Positions 46,234 through 55,114 of a DNA stretch of 64,000 nucleotides are shown piece by piece; position 1 is the first letter of the stretch, and the number at the start of each line of letters is the position of its first letter. The notes under the pieces are model-generated. The model was not told where the DNA came from. It was given only the letters and a program-made list of their open reading frames with translations, and searched no databases. The stretch lies in assembly GCF_016917355.1 (NCBI RefSeq), contig NZ_CP070304.1, positions 4,836,001-4,900,000 on the forward strand. Reading direction: 5' to 3'. This stretch comes from Glaciimonas sp. PAMC28666 (GTDB lineage: Bacteria; Pseudomonadota; Gammaproteobacteria; Burkholderiales; Burkholderiaceae_D). The translations under genes were made by a program, and so were the position numbers.

Positions 46234-46791
46234 CTACACCTTCACTCTGGTGAAATATGAATACGCCAATTCCAGCGTCTCCACAGCGATCGCATTGGTA
46301 TCAGCAGCCAACGGTGAAAGACTCCATTTAACTGGCCATGCATTCGTGAATGACCAACTCATCAGAGGATTCTCGCTATGATCGCGCAATATGACCGTGA
46401 CTTCTTTTGGCTTGAGGGCGTTCGCCAAATCGCTTTGCAACGCACCGATACACCAATCGGCCAAAGGGGAGTTAATGGTAAGCAAACCCCGTTTTAAGAT
46501 TAAGTTGTTGTACTTGACACGACCTGGCACGCGATGTGTAAAACGGTTTTCTCCACCTTCAACTATTTCAATCACATTCCGGGTAACATCCAGACCGGTT
46601 ACCTCTGAAAAGCTCCCCTCGAACGCTCCACTCACGTTCGTCAGTGTTACGGCGAAATGGAAGCTGACTGGCGGATAAAAGACTGTCGGTTTAGCTGGGG
46701 TTCGCGGAATGGCCGTTGAAGACTGGGGATTCATAGCTGCCTGCAACTGATTAGCTAAGTCGATCCCTTTATCTATGTTAGCCATTGGCAA
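46234..46791 (-). CDS. Second tube protein (gp19-like, Afp5-type)
   Basis: 185 residues; the ATG two codons later (46785) is an equally good start. The gp19/Hcp-like tube fold is shown by YPPVSFHFAVTLTNVSGAFE, GSFSEVTGLDVTRNVIEIVE, GGENRFTHRVPGR, NLILKRGL and the terminal AVETLELAYSYF. A 45-residue polar N-terminal extension is absent from the first tube protein, and such extended copies usually form the special ring next to the baseplate. It overlaps the first tube gene by up to 14 bp. Confidence 0.9.
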   Translation of the reverse strand: MPMANIDKGIDLANQLQAAMNPQSSTAIPRTPAKPTVFYPPVSFHFAVTLTNVSGAFEGSFSEVTGLDVTRNVIEIVEGGENRFTHRVPGRVKYNNLILKRGLLTINSPLADWCIGALQSDLANALKPKEVTVILRDHSENPLMSWSFTNAWPVKWSLSPLAADTNAIAVETLELAYSYFTRVKV

Positions 46792-47227
46792 TAGTCATTC
46801 CCTCATGCGCCAGTTCAATGGTTTCGACGGCGACTTCATTGCCGTCCGCCTTTAAATCGGTACCAGTGATCTTGGTCGGCCATGCGTTTTCCAAGGTCCA
46901 GACCATGGTAGGCGCACCTGCTTGATCTAACAAAGAAATCACCACGTTGACGCGCTTGATAGTGTTGAGAGAGTTTTGTTTGAACCAAACCCAAAACGCG
47001 TTATCTTTCGCAAACACGCCTTTTTTCAAAGTAACGTTACCGGATTTTTGAATGCCCGGCATTTTTATAGTCGAAAAAGCTTTGGAATCTCCTGCCCGAT
47101 ATTCGATGATCTGAGCTTCTACTTCTAGCCCGGTTACTTCCTGAAATGAGGTTTTCGTGCCATCTATCGTTACCGAAAAAGAAAACTTGGGTAAAGGCCA
47201 TACCGTATTTTGTGCTTCGCCTGCCAT
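46778..47227 (-). CDS. Main inner-tube protein (gp19-like, Afp1-type)
   Basis: 149 residues. It carries PLPKFSFSVTIDGTKTSFQE, VTGLEVEAQIIEYRAGDSKA, MPGIQKSGNVTLKKGVFA and the terminal AVETIELAHEG, the pattern of Hcp/gp19-like tube subunits in eCIS. It is expected to form the stacked hexameric tube that carries cargo. It starts 23 bp after the sheath gene. Confidence 0.93.
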   Translation of the reverse strand: MAGEAQNTVWPLPKFSFSVTIDGTKTSFQEVTGLEVEAQIIEYRAGDSKAFSTIKMPGIQKSGNVTLKKGVFAKDNAFWVWFKQNSLNTIKRVNVVISLLDQAGAPTMVWTLENAWPTKITGTDLKADGNEVAVETIELAHEGMTIANG

Positions 47228-47250
47228 ATTCTGTTCTCCGCGCTATAAAA

Positions 47251-48792
47251 TTAGGATTTTGCCATTTGCTGCTGGAACGTGATCACGATAAATTCCGCAG
47301 GATGGACCAGCGCAACCTTGACCATAATTCGCATATATCCGTCCAAAATATCATTCGCATCCATGGTGCTACCGAGCCCGACATCCACGCTGAAGGCGTC
47401 TTCCGGCTTAGCACCTTGCAAGGCGCCGGCCTTCCATTGACTAGTCAAAAAATTGATGATCATGCTTTTGACGGTGACCCAGGTTTGCGCATTGTTAGCG
47501 GCAAACATATAGGTCTCGGCTGCTATTTTGATCGACTGTTCCAGCATAATCATGGTGCGCCGCACGTTGATATAGCGCCAATCCTGACTGTTACCGTCGA
47601 GCGTTCGCGCACCCCAGATCAACAGACCTCGCCCGGGGAAGGCACGGATAGCATTGATCGCTTTTCCATCCAGCGGAACGTTAAGATCTTCCTGATCATC
47701 ATGGGTAATGTCGAGTACGGGTGATACTGCGCCATAAATTGTGACATTGGCGGGTGCTTTAAAAACACCGTAACCATTATCGGTTCGCGTGTACACCCCG
47801 GCAATCGCTCCGCTCGGAGGCAGTACGTTCAATTTCATCAGAATCTCCGCCATCAAAAGCTGATACGTCGGCGAAACCATATTCAATTGCTGATGATTCG
47901 TCTTTAAATCTTTCGCGGCCTGAGTCGAATCAGTCACTGGCGTTAGAATTTTTGCCAATAAATCCGTTACTTTCTTCAGTTTGGCAGGTTCCCCAAAAAG
48001 TGTTATCGCTTCGGCGTTCAGCACATCAATTAAAGCCGGAAGCGTGTCACTCGTCAATGCACTGTAGTCAACTTCGCTGGCGTCAACAATGCTGGTATTG
48101 AGCCAAGGATAATATGCAACGCAATAGTTAAGAGTGTCTCCATCTCCGGCTATCCGATCACGAAAACCATCAGTCCCGGAGATGACATCGCTAGTTGCGT
48201 CATACGTACGGGCCTGATCACCATGATATACGTCAAAAATGGCGATGCGACTTTGCATTTTTACGCAATGAAGCAACACTTGACCAGACACGTATTGCCA
48301 GTCGTCGAGAGATAATAGAACTGCATCCGGCATAACGACCATCGTCGGCTCTGCTTGTTTTAGAAGGTTGCTCAACGGCGCGAGGCAAAGCGTGTCGTGG
48401 CTAAGGCCTTTTACACCACCGATGGCTGCCAGATCGCCAAACAATCCGACCGAAACGATCCAGCAGGCACCCCCGCCATTTGCGAAAAATATGCATAAAC
48501 TATTATAAAAATAGGATTGCGTTGTCGCATCGACTTCCACTGCGAACGCTGTAGCTGGCGGCACTGCTTTAACGAAACTGAATTTTGTTGTCGGAGGACC
48601 GCCAAACAAGACGGTATATTGCGCTAACGATGTTATCCGCGTAGGAATGCCTTGTAGCGATTGAATACCTCTCAGTGCTTTTTCTGTACAACCAATAAAA
48701 GCAGGCACGGCGGTGGCAACCTCCACTACCGAGTTTGGAAATGCATTTTCTTCAACCACATACACGCCGGGCGTTTTATATTGCGCTGCCAT
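47251..48792 (-). CDS. Contractile tail sheath protein (Afp2-4-like)
   Basis: 513 residues. The N-terminus (YKTPGVYVVEENAFPNSVVE, then VATAVPAFIGCTEKA) and the C-terminus (RIMVKVALVHPAEFIVITFQ) are hallmark sheath strands that interlock neighbouring subunits. The C-terminal sheath domain includes LLIWGARTLDG and INVRRTMIMLEQSI. It is the first gene of the eCIS operon, with GAGAG upstream of the ATG. Only one sheath gene is present, whereas Afp and PVC have three, so a single protein must form the whole sheath. Confidence 0.95.
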   Translation of the reverse strand: MAAQYKTPGVYVVEENAFPNSVVEVATAVPAFIGCTEKALRGIQSLQGIPTRITSLAQYTVLFGGPPTTKFSFVKAVPPATAFAVEVDATTQSYFYNSLCIFFANGGGACWIVSVGLFGDLAAIGGVKGLSHDTLCLAPLSNLLKQAEPTMVVMPDAVLLSLDDWQYVSGQVLLHCVKMQSRIAIFDVYHGDQARTYDATSDVISGTDGFRDRIAGDGDTLNYCVAYYPWLNTSIVDASEVDYSALTSDTLPALIDVLNAEAITLFGEPAKLKKVTDLLAKILTPVTDSTQAAKDLKTNHQQLNMVSPTYQLLMAEILMKLNVLPPSGAIAGVYTRTDNGYGVFKAPANVTIYGAVSPVLDITHDDQEDLNVPLDGKAINAIRAFPGRGLLIWGARTLDGNSQDWRYINVRRTMIMLEQSIKIAAETYMFAANNAQTWVTVKSMIINFLTSQWKAGALQGAKPEDAFSVDVGLGSTMDANDILDGYMRIMVKVALVHPAEFIVITFQQQMAKS

Positions 48793-49657
48793 AGACCATC
48801 TCTCATTTTAGGTAATAAACATATAGCGATAACTTCCGCCAGATGCTAAATGTGCTGCCACTCCGCTGACGAACTTAATTTTAATTGCTTTATTTTGTGC
48901 GGGAATTCAGTTGGCGCGACCGGAATTGCACTTCCAGGCCAACTTAATCTGCTAAAAATTTATATTAAATATTGCTTAGTTCATATGATGCTTTGAAATT
49001 TCATTCTTATTCCGATGAGTCCTGACATTTACTATTTAGTATTTGAATAATTTCCGCTCCCATCGCTTAGATCGCAACAAATTGAACGACAACGGAGGAT
49101 TAATTTCGGGCGCTGGATGTTGATTTACGCGACCTTTAGCCGCGCGCGCATGGAGTCTTTTTTTAGTGTTGAGCGCTTGCCGTCAAAAGGGAACCTAAAC
49201 AATTCGTAAATGCGATCCAGCCAGACGGTCTAAGCTCAGGCGACCCACCGAGCTGTTCACTCGATAGTCAAAGTTGTTTTAGATTGGAATGCGAGTCGGC
49301 GGGATTGTCGTCCACCCTGTCGACTCGAAATCAAAATCAATACGGCGGGATTAGCGGTCATTTTCGAAGCTGATTCATCGTACTGGCGCAGAGTATTCAC
49401 CTCTCGCACAATCATAGAAAGACACTATGTGCAGCTTTTGAGTCGAGAAATACACAATCTCAATCGCATCGAAAACGCTTAGGGCCAAAGTCCGTAAGGA
49501 GACGCACAAAAGAAAACCCTAAAGTGCAGCCACTAATCAGAGTCTACTGGCTTACTTTAAGGTTCTTTTTTTACTTTTCCTTCATTACTGCGACGGAGTT
49601 TCTGCTCGTTGAAGGGAAGGAGAATTACAGAATCAAGAGATTAAAAACTTCGTTAAA
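48793..49657. other. 865-bp gene-free region upstream of the eCIS operon
   Basis: No supported gene on either strand; a frame at 49524-49769 (+) is antisense to the pilin gene at its end and shows no family pattern. The region is AT-rich near 48950-49060. An inverted repeat AGTTGGC (48909-48915)/GCCAACT (48938-48944) lies about 120 bp before the sheath start and could be an operator. The eCIS promoter must lie here, but I cannot place it. Confidence 0.5.
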
Positions 49658-50041
49658 TCAAACACCCAGAATGTTCACCGGTACAGTCGGCAACGGCGTT
49701 GTAGCAGATGGGCCAGTTAATACACAAACGTTATTACCAGCGACCATAAGATCGGTGTTGACCGAATAGCCTGATGGTAATGGACTTTGGATGACAGCAG
49801 TTGCGGCATCCGAACAACTAATACCAATAGTGGCAGTGGTTCCTGTTGCGCCTGCAATCGACCCGGCGTAATTCAAGGCGCTGCCAGACTCAATGGCACC
49901 TTTAAAACCCAACAGCGCCGATGATTGAGCTTCTGCTCTCAAATCGACGAATTTAGGTAAAGCGACAGCTGCCAGAATTCCAAGTATGACAATGACCACT
50001 ACCAATTCGATTAAGGTAAATCCCGATTGTTGCTTTTTCAT
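49658..50041 (-). CDS. Type IV prepilin-like protein (MSHA-like)
   Basis: 127 residues. A short leader MKKQQSG precedes the prepilin peptidase site (G-F, with Glu at +5: [20 protein letters not shown]). The following [20 protein letters not shown] and [12 protein letters not shown] closely resemble the start of MshA-type major pilins. Two Cys (GISCSDA and NNVCVLTG) could form the C-terminal disulphide loop. It is a complete but small pilin. No assembly ATPase, platform or secretin gene is nearby, so it must use machinery encoded elsewhere. Confidence 0.85.
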   Translation of the reverse strand: MKKQQSGFTLIELVVVIVILGILAAVALPKFVDLRAEAQSSALLGFKGAIESGSALNYAGSIAGATGTTATIGISCSDAATAVIQSPLPSGYSVNTDLMVAGNNVCVLTGPSATTPLPTVPVNILGV

Positions 50042-50541
50042 TAAATATCTCCGATGCTAAATAATACAAAATATCGATGCTGAACACGTATCGACTGGCA
50101 ATTTGACTTGATACGGCCTGTACTACCTTTACGGAAATAATTGCTCACAGTGCAAACAAAAAGTTGGCGAAGAAAATCAAAACTCACCGTCGATTTTTTT
50201 TCTTAAAGTACATTTGGATAATACAGCGGAAGAAGATGGTCCCTTGTCAGCGTGCAATAAATAGTTCACGTTTTCAGCAAAATATTTAAAATTTAACAAC
50301 TAACTGTGGTTAAATCCGCGACTAAAATGGTCTGTATCAGTGCGATCAGGTTGTGGGAAATTGATTTACCCGGCCGGGGTCTCGCAACAGAAACGTGGGA
50401 CCGTTGAACTGTTGAACCGTTGAACCGTTGAACTATTGGAGGGTGGCAGGAAATGTTTGCCGCATCGCCTTCAAACACCAACCGAGCATAGATTCCAGCT
50501 CGGTGGATGAATTTAGCTGACAAATGTTATTTCTTCGGGCA
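50042..50541. other. 500-bp gene-free stretch
   Basis: It is AT-rich upstream of the prepilin gene. A frame at 50293-50523 (-) lacks any family pattern and runs through the 8-bp repeat, so I do not call it. Besides the repeat at 50401-50440 I see nothing. Confidence 0.5.
50401..50440. repeat. Octamer tandem repeat, 5 x 8 bp
   Basis: CCGTTGAA, CTGTTGAA, CCGTTGAA, CCGTTGAA and CTATTGGA follow without gaps, about 100 bp downstream of the RibD-C gene stop. Confidence 0.8.
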
Positions 50542-51228
50542 TCACGGCTTCTTGTACCGCAGCCACACCCCGCCACCATCCTGAACCTCTGCCGACGCCA
50601 ATGTTAGATAGATTGGCGTAGTCCATGCATCTTTTGCGATCTCAAATGATGCTGGATGCTCTCCGCGCCCGTCGATCAACGGCAAGATGAGAACACTGAC
50701 CTCATCGACAAGCCCGGCGTTTACGAATGATCCGCTCACGGCTGGTCCGCCTTCGACGATGAGACGCTTGGTGCCGAGTTCGTCCGCAAGTGTTGCAACA
50801 ACCTGGGCCAGATCAATTTCTGTCTTGCCACAAAAAATATAAGACACGTTAATGGATTGCAAATAGGCCAGATAGTCATCCGACACCACTTCCGTCACAA
50901 CCGCGACGACGTGCGAACCGAGCGCCTGGTTGCTCTTCCAGGCCACTTTTCCGTGAGGATCAATTGAAATCGCATAGCAGTCCGCATTACGTTCGGCAAA
51001 ATAATGAATGCGTGGGACAGGCGCTGTGGCCAAGCCTCTCTGATAATCGTCGCCGTGCGCAATTTCTTGCATGGTGACTCTACCGCAGATCCATGCATCG
51101 AACGCAAATTGCTGGGCGAGCTTCTCATATAGAGTGCCGGCATCTTTTTTAAAGGGGCGAGCCCAACCGTCTGTGAGCGCGTGTCCGTCTATGGAGGACA
51201 TCATATGGCAGATGACATATGGCTTCAT
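50542..51228 (-). CDS. RibD C-terminal / dihydrofolate-reductase-like oxidoreductase
   Basis: 228 residues from the ATG at 51228 with AGGGA 9 nt upstream; a start at 51255 has no such site. The RibD-C fold (NADPH-dependent pyrimidine reductase or DHFR-like) is seen in VICHMMSSIDGHALTDGW, FDAWICGRVTMQEIAHG, YIFCGKTEIDLAQVVATLAD, RLIVEGGPAVSGSFVNAGLV and VSVLILPLIDGRG. It lacks the deaminase half of RibD, so it is a stand-alone reductase of unknown substrate. It is a single gene, 111 bp downstream of cynS on the same strand. Confidence 0.85.
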   Translation of the reverse strand: MKPYVICHMMSSIDGHALTDGWARPFKKDAGTLYEKLAQQFAFDAWICGRVTMQEIAHGDDYQRGLATAPVPRIHYFAERNADCYAISIDPHGKVAWKSNQALGSHVVAVVTEVVSDDYLAYLQSINVSYIFCGKTEIDLAQVVATLADELGTKRLIVEGGPAVSGSFVNAGLVDEVSVLILPLIDGRGEHPASFEIAKDAWTTPIYLTLASAEVQDGGGVWLRYKKP

Positions 51229-51338
51229 GGCAAATTCCCTACTATATTTGAGCATTGATGAAATTGATTATATCGATCCGTCTATCGGGCTTTGGTGCCA
51301 AATTGCGTTAGAATCACCTCTGCCAAAGACACCAAACC

Positions 51339-51809
51339 TTAAAACGGTTTATTGGGCAAGAATTTCCCATCCAGCGTGATCAGCGCCCGCGAACCACCTT
51401 CCGGGTCGTCCACCTTTTTTATATCCAGCTTAAAATTAATCGCACTGATGATGCCGTCTCCAAACTGTTCGTGTACTAATGCTTTTAAGGTGGAGCCGTA
51501 AATCTGAACCATTTCATAGAAACGGTAGATTGTTGGGTCGGTGGGAATACCGCCAGCTATACTTCCGCGCAGAGGAATTGATTGCAGTTCCGCGACATCT
51601 TGTGCATCAAGGCCCAGGCGCTGACAAACGATTTCGGCGACATTCTTCGGCAATGCGTGTTGGCCCAATAAGGCTGCCGTCACGTACACAACGCTTAATC
51701 CACTACCGACGGATATTTGCTCCCACGAGAGATCCTTTAGCGCTTTTGCTACGATAACGCGTGAAGTCAGTGCAAGACGGGAATCTTGACATACGCTGGA
51801 TTGTTGCAT
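51339..51809 (-). CDS. cynS: Cyanate hydratase (cyanase)
   Basis: 156 residues. It catalyses bicarbonate-dependent decomposition of cyanate to CO2 and ammonia. The N-terminal helical domain ([20 protein letters not shown]) and the catalytic C-terminal domain are complete. Active-site Arg and Glu are in [11 protein letters not shown], and the Ser in [14 protein letters not shown]. An AGGAAG lies before the ATG. Length equals E. coli CynS. No cynT, cynX or cynR neighbour is seen, so it is an isolated cyanase, probably for detoxification or nitrogen supply. Confidence 0.95.
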   Translation of the reverse strand: MQQSSVCQDSRLALTSRVIVAKALKDLSWEQISVGSGLSVVYVTAALLGQHALPKNVAEIVCQRLGLDAQDVAELQSIPLRGSIAGGIPTDPTIYRFYEMVQIYGSTLKALVHEQFGDGIISAINFKLDIKKVDDPEGGSRALITLDGKFLPNKPF

Positions 51810-51916
51810 GAGGTCTTCCTTTTTCGAAGAGAGAATGGTTGTAGTATTTATACGCTTTGCTGTGCTTGAACGCTCGTTGATTCCTCGCCGTCGCTTTAAG
51901 AAGTCACGCCTGAAAT

Positions 51917-52513
51917 TTAATGCGTCGGGCAGCTTTCGGAGAGCGCATTCAGTCCTTGCTTATCAAGGGTAAATGTCACCCGTTTCGCGCCCGCGTCACC
52001 CGTGAGGTGAATCACATAGATATTATCAAAATCGTCATCTTGCCAGACCGGAACCTTTGCAGCTTCATTCTTATCAATGCTTGCTACCAGCTTCCTTGCT
52101 GTCTTCTCAGCCAAATGGTGCTCCCACGCTAAGAACACCACTGCATTTTTATAGGTTGGTGACAAAAGCGCTGCTTGCAACGCCGCAATGTCCTTGGAAC
52201 CAAACTCTATATCGACTGGCAAACCCAGACGGATAGCGGTCGGTTCAATCGTTGCTAGTGGCCGAATATAGGCGTAGTTTGTATCGTTATCTTTCTTTAA
52301 CACTGCAGGATTTGGGGCGAAAATTGCATCAGCTTTTCCAAATTTGTTGATCAAGACCTCTGGTAATGCGAGTGAACGATTCAAGCCCTGGCAATTCAGC
52401 TGCCCCAAACCATGCTTCGGTTTTTCACCGTGACGAATAATAACGATCGTTTCGTCCGCGAACGCACTAGCGCTGAAGAGTAAAAAAACGAGTACTGCGG
52501 TAATTTGTTTCAT
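51917..52513 (-). CDS. Exported histidine-phosphatase-family protein
   Basis: 198 residues. It has a signal peptide ([21 protein letters not shown]). The mature part opens with the catalytic RHG motif ([11 protein letters not shown]). A second conserved region, [19 protein letters not shown], has His in the place of the distal catalytic His, though the pattern is not classical. Members hydrolyse phosphate esters via a phospho-His. The substrate is unknown, and it acts in the periplasm. The ribosome-binding site is weak. Confidence 0.75.
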   Translation of the reverse strand: MKQITAVLVFLLFSASAFADETIVIIRHGEKPKHGLGQLNCQGLNRSLALPEVLINKFGKADAIFAPNPAVLKKDNDTNYAYIRPLATIEPTAIRLGLPVDIEFGSKDIAALQAALLSPTYKNAVVFLAWEHHLAEKTARKLVASIDKNEAAKVPVWQDDDFDNIYVIHLTGDAGAKRVTFTLDKQGLNALSESCPTH

Positions 52514-52619
52514 GTTTTTTCACAAATATTAGGTAAGTAGCCGATTGTGCCGCATTTTTGCCGCCGCTGTGCTTTCAACGCTTTTACCGTCAATCTGGCG
52601 CCGCGAAGTGTAGACTGCA

Positions 52620-53000
52620 TTACGATTTTAGGATGCGCTCAGGCAATGTGGACCACCAGATACACGCTAGCAGCGCTATCTGCAACACCAGTCTGAACGC
52701 TAGCAAATCTTCTGAAATACTGGGGAAAAGCTGTGGATTGCGCCACATATATATATTGGCCGGTGTCACAAGAACGGTCAATATGAAAAGACCTAGCCCG
52801 GCCGCTCTCCTCCAACCCGCAAACAACAACCCTAATGCGCCTACCAGCTCAAAAAATCCGCTAATGTAGACGGCAGGCATGCGAAGCGGTAACGAAGGCG
52901 GAATAATTTGAAGGAAAAAATCACGTGCGATAAAATGTGCTGTGCCGCCGACCAGGAACCATGTGAATACGATGGCTATTCCGACTTTTTTGTAGGTCAT
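52620..53000 (-). CDS. DoxX-family four-helix membrane protein
   Basis: 126 residues from the ATG at 53000; a longer frame reaches 53063. Four membrane helices are visible: VGIAIVFTWFLVGGTAHFI, MPAVYISGFFELVGALGLLF, GLGLFILTVLVTPANIYM and FRLVLQIALLACIWWS. Motifs GTAHFIA.DFF and SGFFELVGALGLL match DoxX/DoxX-like proteins; some are linked to quinone or redox stress in the inner membrane. No partner gene is evident. Confidence 0.78.
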   Translation of the reverse strand: MTYKKVGIAIVFTWFLVGGTAHFIARDFFLQIIPPSLPLRMPAVYISGFFELVGALGLLFAGWRRAAGLGLFILTVLVTPANIYMWRNPQLFPSISEDLLAFRLVLQIALLACIWWSTLPERILKS

Positions 53001-53108
53001 ATTGTCCGTCTTTACATCCAGTTGAAGTAGTTCGGCCCCGCCTTTTGGTAACTCTGTGCGCACGCCCTATTTCTTACCTACGTTGATGACGGTAAATTGG
53101 ATGTTTTT

Positions 53109-53477
53109 TTATTTGTATTCGTCATACTTCCTGGCATCTCCTCGCACATGCTCTACCGGATACCTAATCGCATTCAGCAGCATTTTTTCTTGCGCCGCTT
53201 CGATCAAATCGACTTCCATCTTATCGGCAAGCATAATAAGGTACAGGAACACATCCGCGATCTCATGACGGATTTCAGTCCTTTTTTCCGGGTTCAGCTC
53301 GTCATCACTTCCATTTTTGAGCCATTGAAATGGTTCCAGCAGCTCCGCTGCTTCCACACACAGTGCGGCGGCGAGGTTCTTTGGCGTGTGAAATTGCTCC
53401 CAATCGCGTTCTACAGAAAATGTCCTTACCGCACTGCGCAATTCGGTCAATGTATTTACTGCCTGTAGATTGGTCAT
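53109..53477 (-). CDS. MazG-like nucleotide pyrophosphohydrolase
   Basis: 122 residues with AGGAAAG before the ATG. The all-alpha NTP pyrophosphatase motif is intact: metal-binding ExxE in CVEAAELLEPFQW and ExxD in RHEIADVFLYLIMLAD, plus a terminal NAIRYPVEHVRGDARKYDEY. It resembles small dCTPase/RS21-C6-like house-cleaning enzymes that remove non-canonical dNTPs. It is divergent from the DUF2252 gene, with a structured 320-bp region between them. Confidence 0.88.
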   Translation of the reverse strand: MTNLQAVNTLTELRSAVRTFSVERDWEQFHTPKNLAAALCVEAAELLEPFQWLKNGSDDELNPEKRTEIRHEIADVFLYLIMLADKMEVDLIEAAQEKMLLNAIRYPVEHVRGDARKYDEYK

Positions 53478-53559
53478 AATGGCTTTCCTTCGTAGAATGG
53501 ATACGCTCGATTCTACTAGAGCAAAGAATGATGCCGAGTCTGGTTTTCGTAAATTTCGT

Positions 53560-53701
53560 TTTGGGATTGTGGAATTGGCCCACGCCCCGGCTTCGGTCTG
53601 GGCGAATGCGAATCTCGCCGTAAGATCAAAACTTGCCTACTTCACGGTAGCTATGGACGTTTGGGCAATTCCACACGCATAATCCCAAATAGGTTTTTGG
53701 G
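53560..53701. other. Long imperfect inverted repeat (MITE-like or structured RNA)
   Basis: TTTGGGATT then GTGGAATTGGCCCA (53560-53582) is mirrored by GGGCAATTCCAC (53663-53674) and AATCCCAAA (53681-53689), with a 6-nt bulge. An inner CGCCCC...GGGCG stem lies near 53584-53603. The CCCAAA of the right arm can also pair with TTTGGG at 53696-53701, giving two alternative folds. No ORF is supported in 53478-53799. Confidence 0.55.
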
Positions 53702-53799
53702 GCTTCAGCGGATATAGTTGAAAAATGTTCTTCCCGGGCAGGCGCTCAAGTAATTAACGACGATGAATCGATCTTGATTTTTAGACTGGAGTCCGATTG

Positions 53800-54972
53800 A
53801 TGATAATTCCTGCTCCACATGCACGTCAGGCGATATTGACGGCACGTCGCAACAAAAAAATGGCACGTTCACCGCATGCGTACGTCCGAGGAAATACGGC
53901 GCAATATTACGAGTGGCTGCACAGCTTACGCGGTCACACACTGCCACACGGTCCTCCGATCTGGATTTGCGGTGATTGCCACCTCGGCAATCTGGGTCCG
54001 TTGGCAGCGTCCGATGGCCACGTCGATGTGCAAATACGCGATTTTGACCAAACAATTATCGGCAATCCTGCGCACGATCTGGTGCGACTTGGGCTGTCAC
54101 TGGCGGCTGTTGCACGCGGCTCGCGTTTGCCAGGAATTGTGACCGCGCAGATGCTTGAATACCTGGTGGCCGGTTACGAACAGGCTCTCGAAGCTGGAGA
54201 GGAGCGAGTATCGGTAAAAAGGCCTGAGGTCGTCAAGGTAGTATTGCGGAGCGCGGTCAAGCGTTCCTGGAAAGAACTTGCACGTGAACGTATTGTCGAC
54301 ACCCGGCCTGATATTCCATTAGGAAAGAGCTTTTGGCCCCTCTCAACATTGGAGAAAAAAAGTATCTCGGCCATGTTTAAAGCCAAGGAAACAATCAAGC
54401 TGGTCACCACCTTAAAGTCGCGTGATGACGACGCAAAGATTGAGGTAATAGACGCCGCCTACTGGGTAAAGGGCTGCAGTTCACTGGGCAGGTTGCGCTA
54501 TGCGGTGCTGGTTTGCGTGGGCGGAACTGATTATTGCCTGATCGACATTAAAGAAGCCGTTATAGCGGCGGCTCCTCGTTATCCGAACGTCAGTATGCCG
54601 CGCGATAACGCACGGCGTGTGCTGGAAGGTGCGCGGCACATGTCACCAGCATTAGGAGAGCGGATGATTGCGCAACGTTTCTTGAATCGTGGCGTGTTTA
54701 TAAGAGAACTGTTGCCGCAAGATCTTAAGCTGGAGATCGATGAACTTCAAGCCGATCAGGCCACCCACATGGCCCGCTATCTGGGATACGCCGTCGGTTA
54801 TGCGCACTCGCGGCAAATGGACGAAGCTGCACGCAAAAGCTGGCTAAGCGAACTCAAATGCAACCGTATCAAGAGCCTGGCGACACCGGCGTGGTTATGG
54901 AACAGCGTTGTGAAGCTTATCGCCAGCCATGAGGCTGGCTATTTGGAGCATTGCCGTAAGTATGCGTTGTAA
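53800..54972 (+). CDS. DUF2252 family protein (kinase-like fold)
   Basis: 390 residues from the ATG at 53800, with GGAG 8 nt upstream; the preceding in-frame TTG (53797) is an alternative. DUF2252 proteins have a protein-kinase-like catalytic loop: here ICGDCHLGNLGPL (D-H-N) and the metal-binding IRDFDQTIIGNPAHDLVRL. Further conserved parts are FMRGSPHAY-like MARSPHAYVRGN near the N-terminus, VKGCSSLGRLRYAVLV, and GYAVGYAHSRQ near the end. The substrate is unknown; a phosphotransferase function is suggested by fold only. It is a stand-alone gene. Confidence 0.83.
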   Translation: MIIPAPHARQAILTARRNKKMARSPHAYVRGNTAQYYEWLHSLRGHTLPHGPPIWICGDCHLGNLGPLAASDGHVDVQIRDFDQTIIGNPAHDLVRLGLSLAAVARGSRLPGIVTAQMLEYLVAGYEQALEAGEERVSVKRPEVVKVVLRSAVKRSWKELARERIVDTRPDIPLGKSFWPLSTLEKKSISAMFKAKETIKLVTTLKSRDDDAKIEVIDAAYWVKGCSSLGRLRYAVLVCVGGTDYCLIDIKEAVIAAAPRYPNVSMPRDNARRVLEGARHMSPALGERMIAQRFLNRGVFIRELLPQDLKLEIDELQADQATHMARYLGYAVGYAHSRQMDEAARKSWLSELKCNRIKSLATPAWLWNSVVKLIASHEAGYLEHCRKYAL

Positions 54973-55114
54973 TCTGTCAGGCACAACCGAAAAAGGAAGA
55001 ATCAAGCGGCAAACACTTGAAATTCACTTTTAATTTATGATGAATAAAAATACAGCCTCAACTTACACCGCTAAAAGCATTAGTCGGAACATCGCCTTAA
55101 TTCGATCAGAAAAA

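Noticed and set aside
25923-48792. Intact prophage
   Set aside because: No capsid, portal, terminase, replication or integrase genes; only tail-like parts plus an eCIS ATPase.
48844-48860. Sigma-54-like promoter (minus strand, TGGCAG...TTAGCA) upstream of the sheath gene
   Set aside because: The GG to GC spacing is 11 nt instead of the required 10.
49524-49769. 81-residue plus-strand frame
   Set aside because: Its second half is antisense to the prepilin gene, and the first half is a hydrophobic run with no ribosome-binding site.
50293-50523. 76-residue minus-strand frame near the prepilin
   Set aside because: It runs through the octamer repeat and has no start signal or family features.
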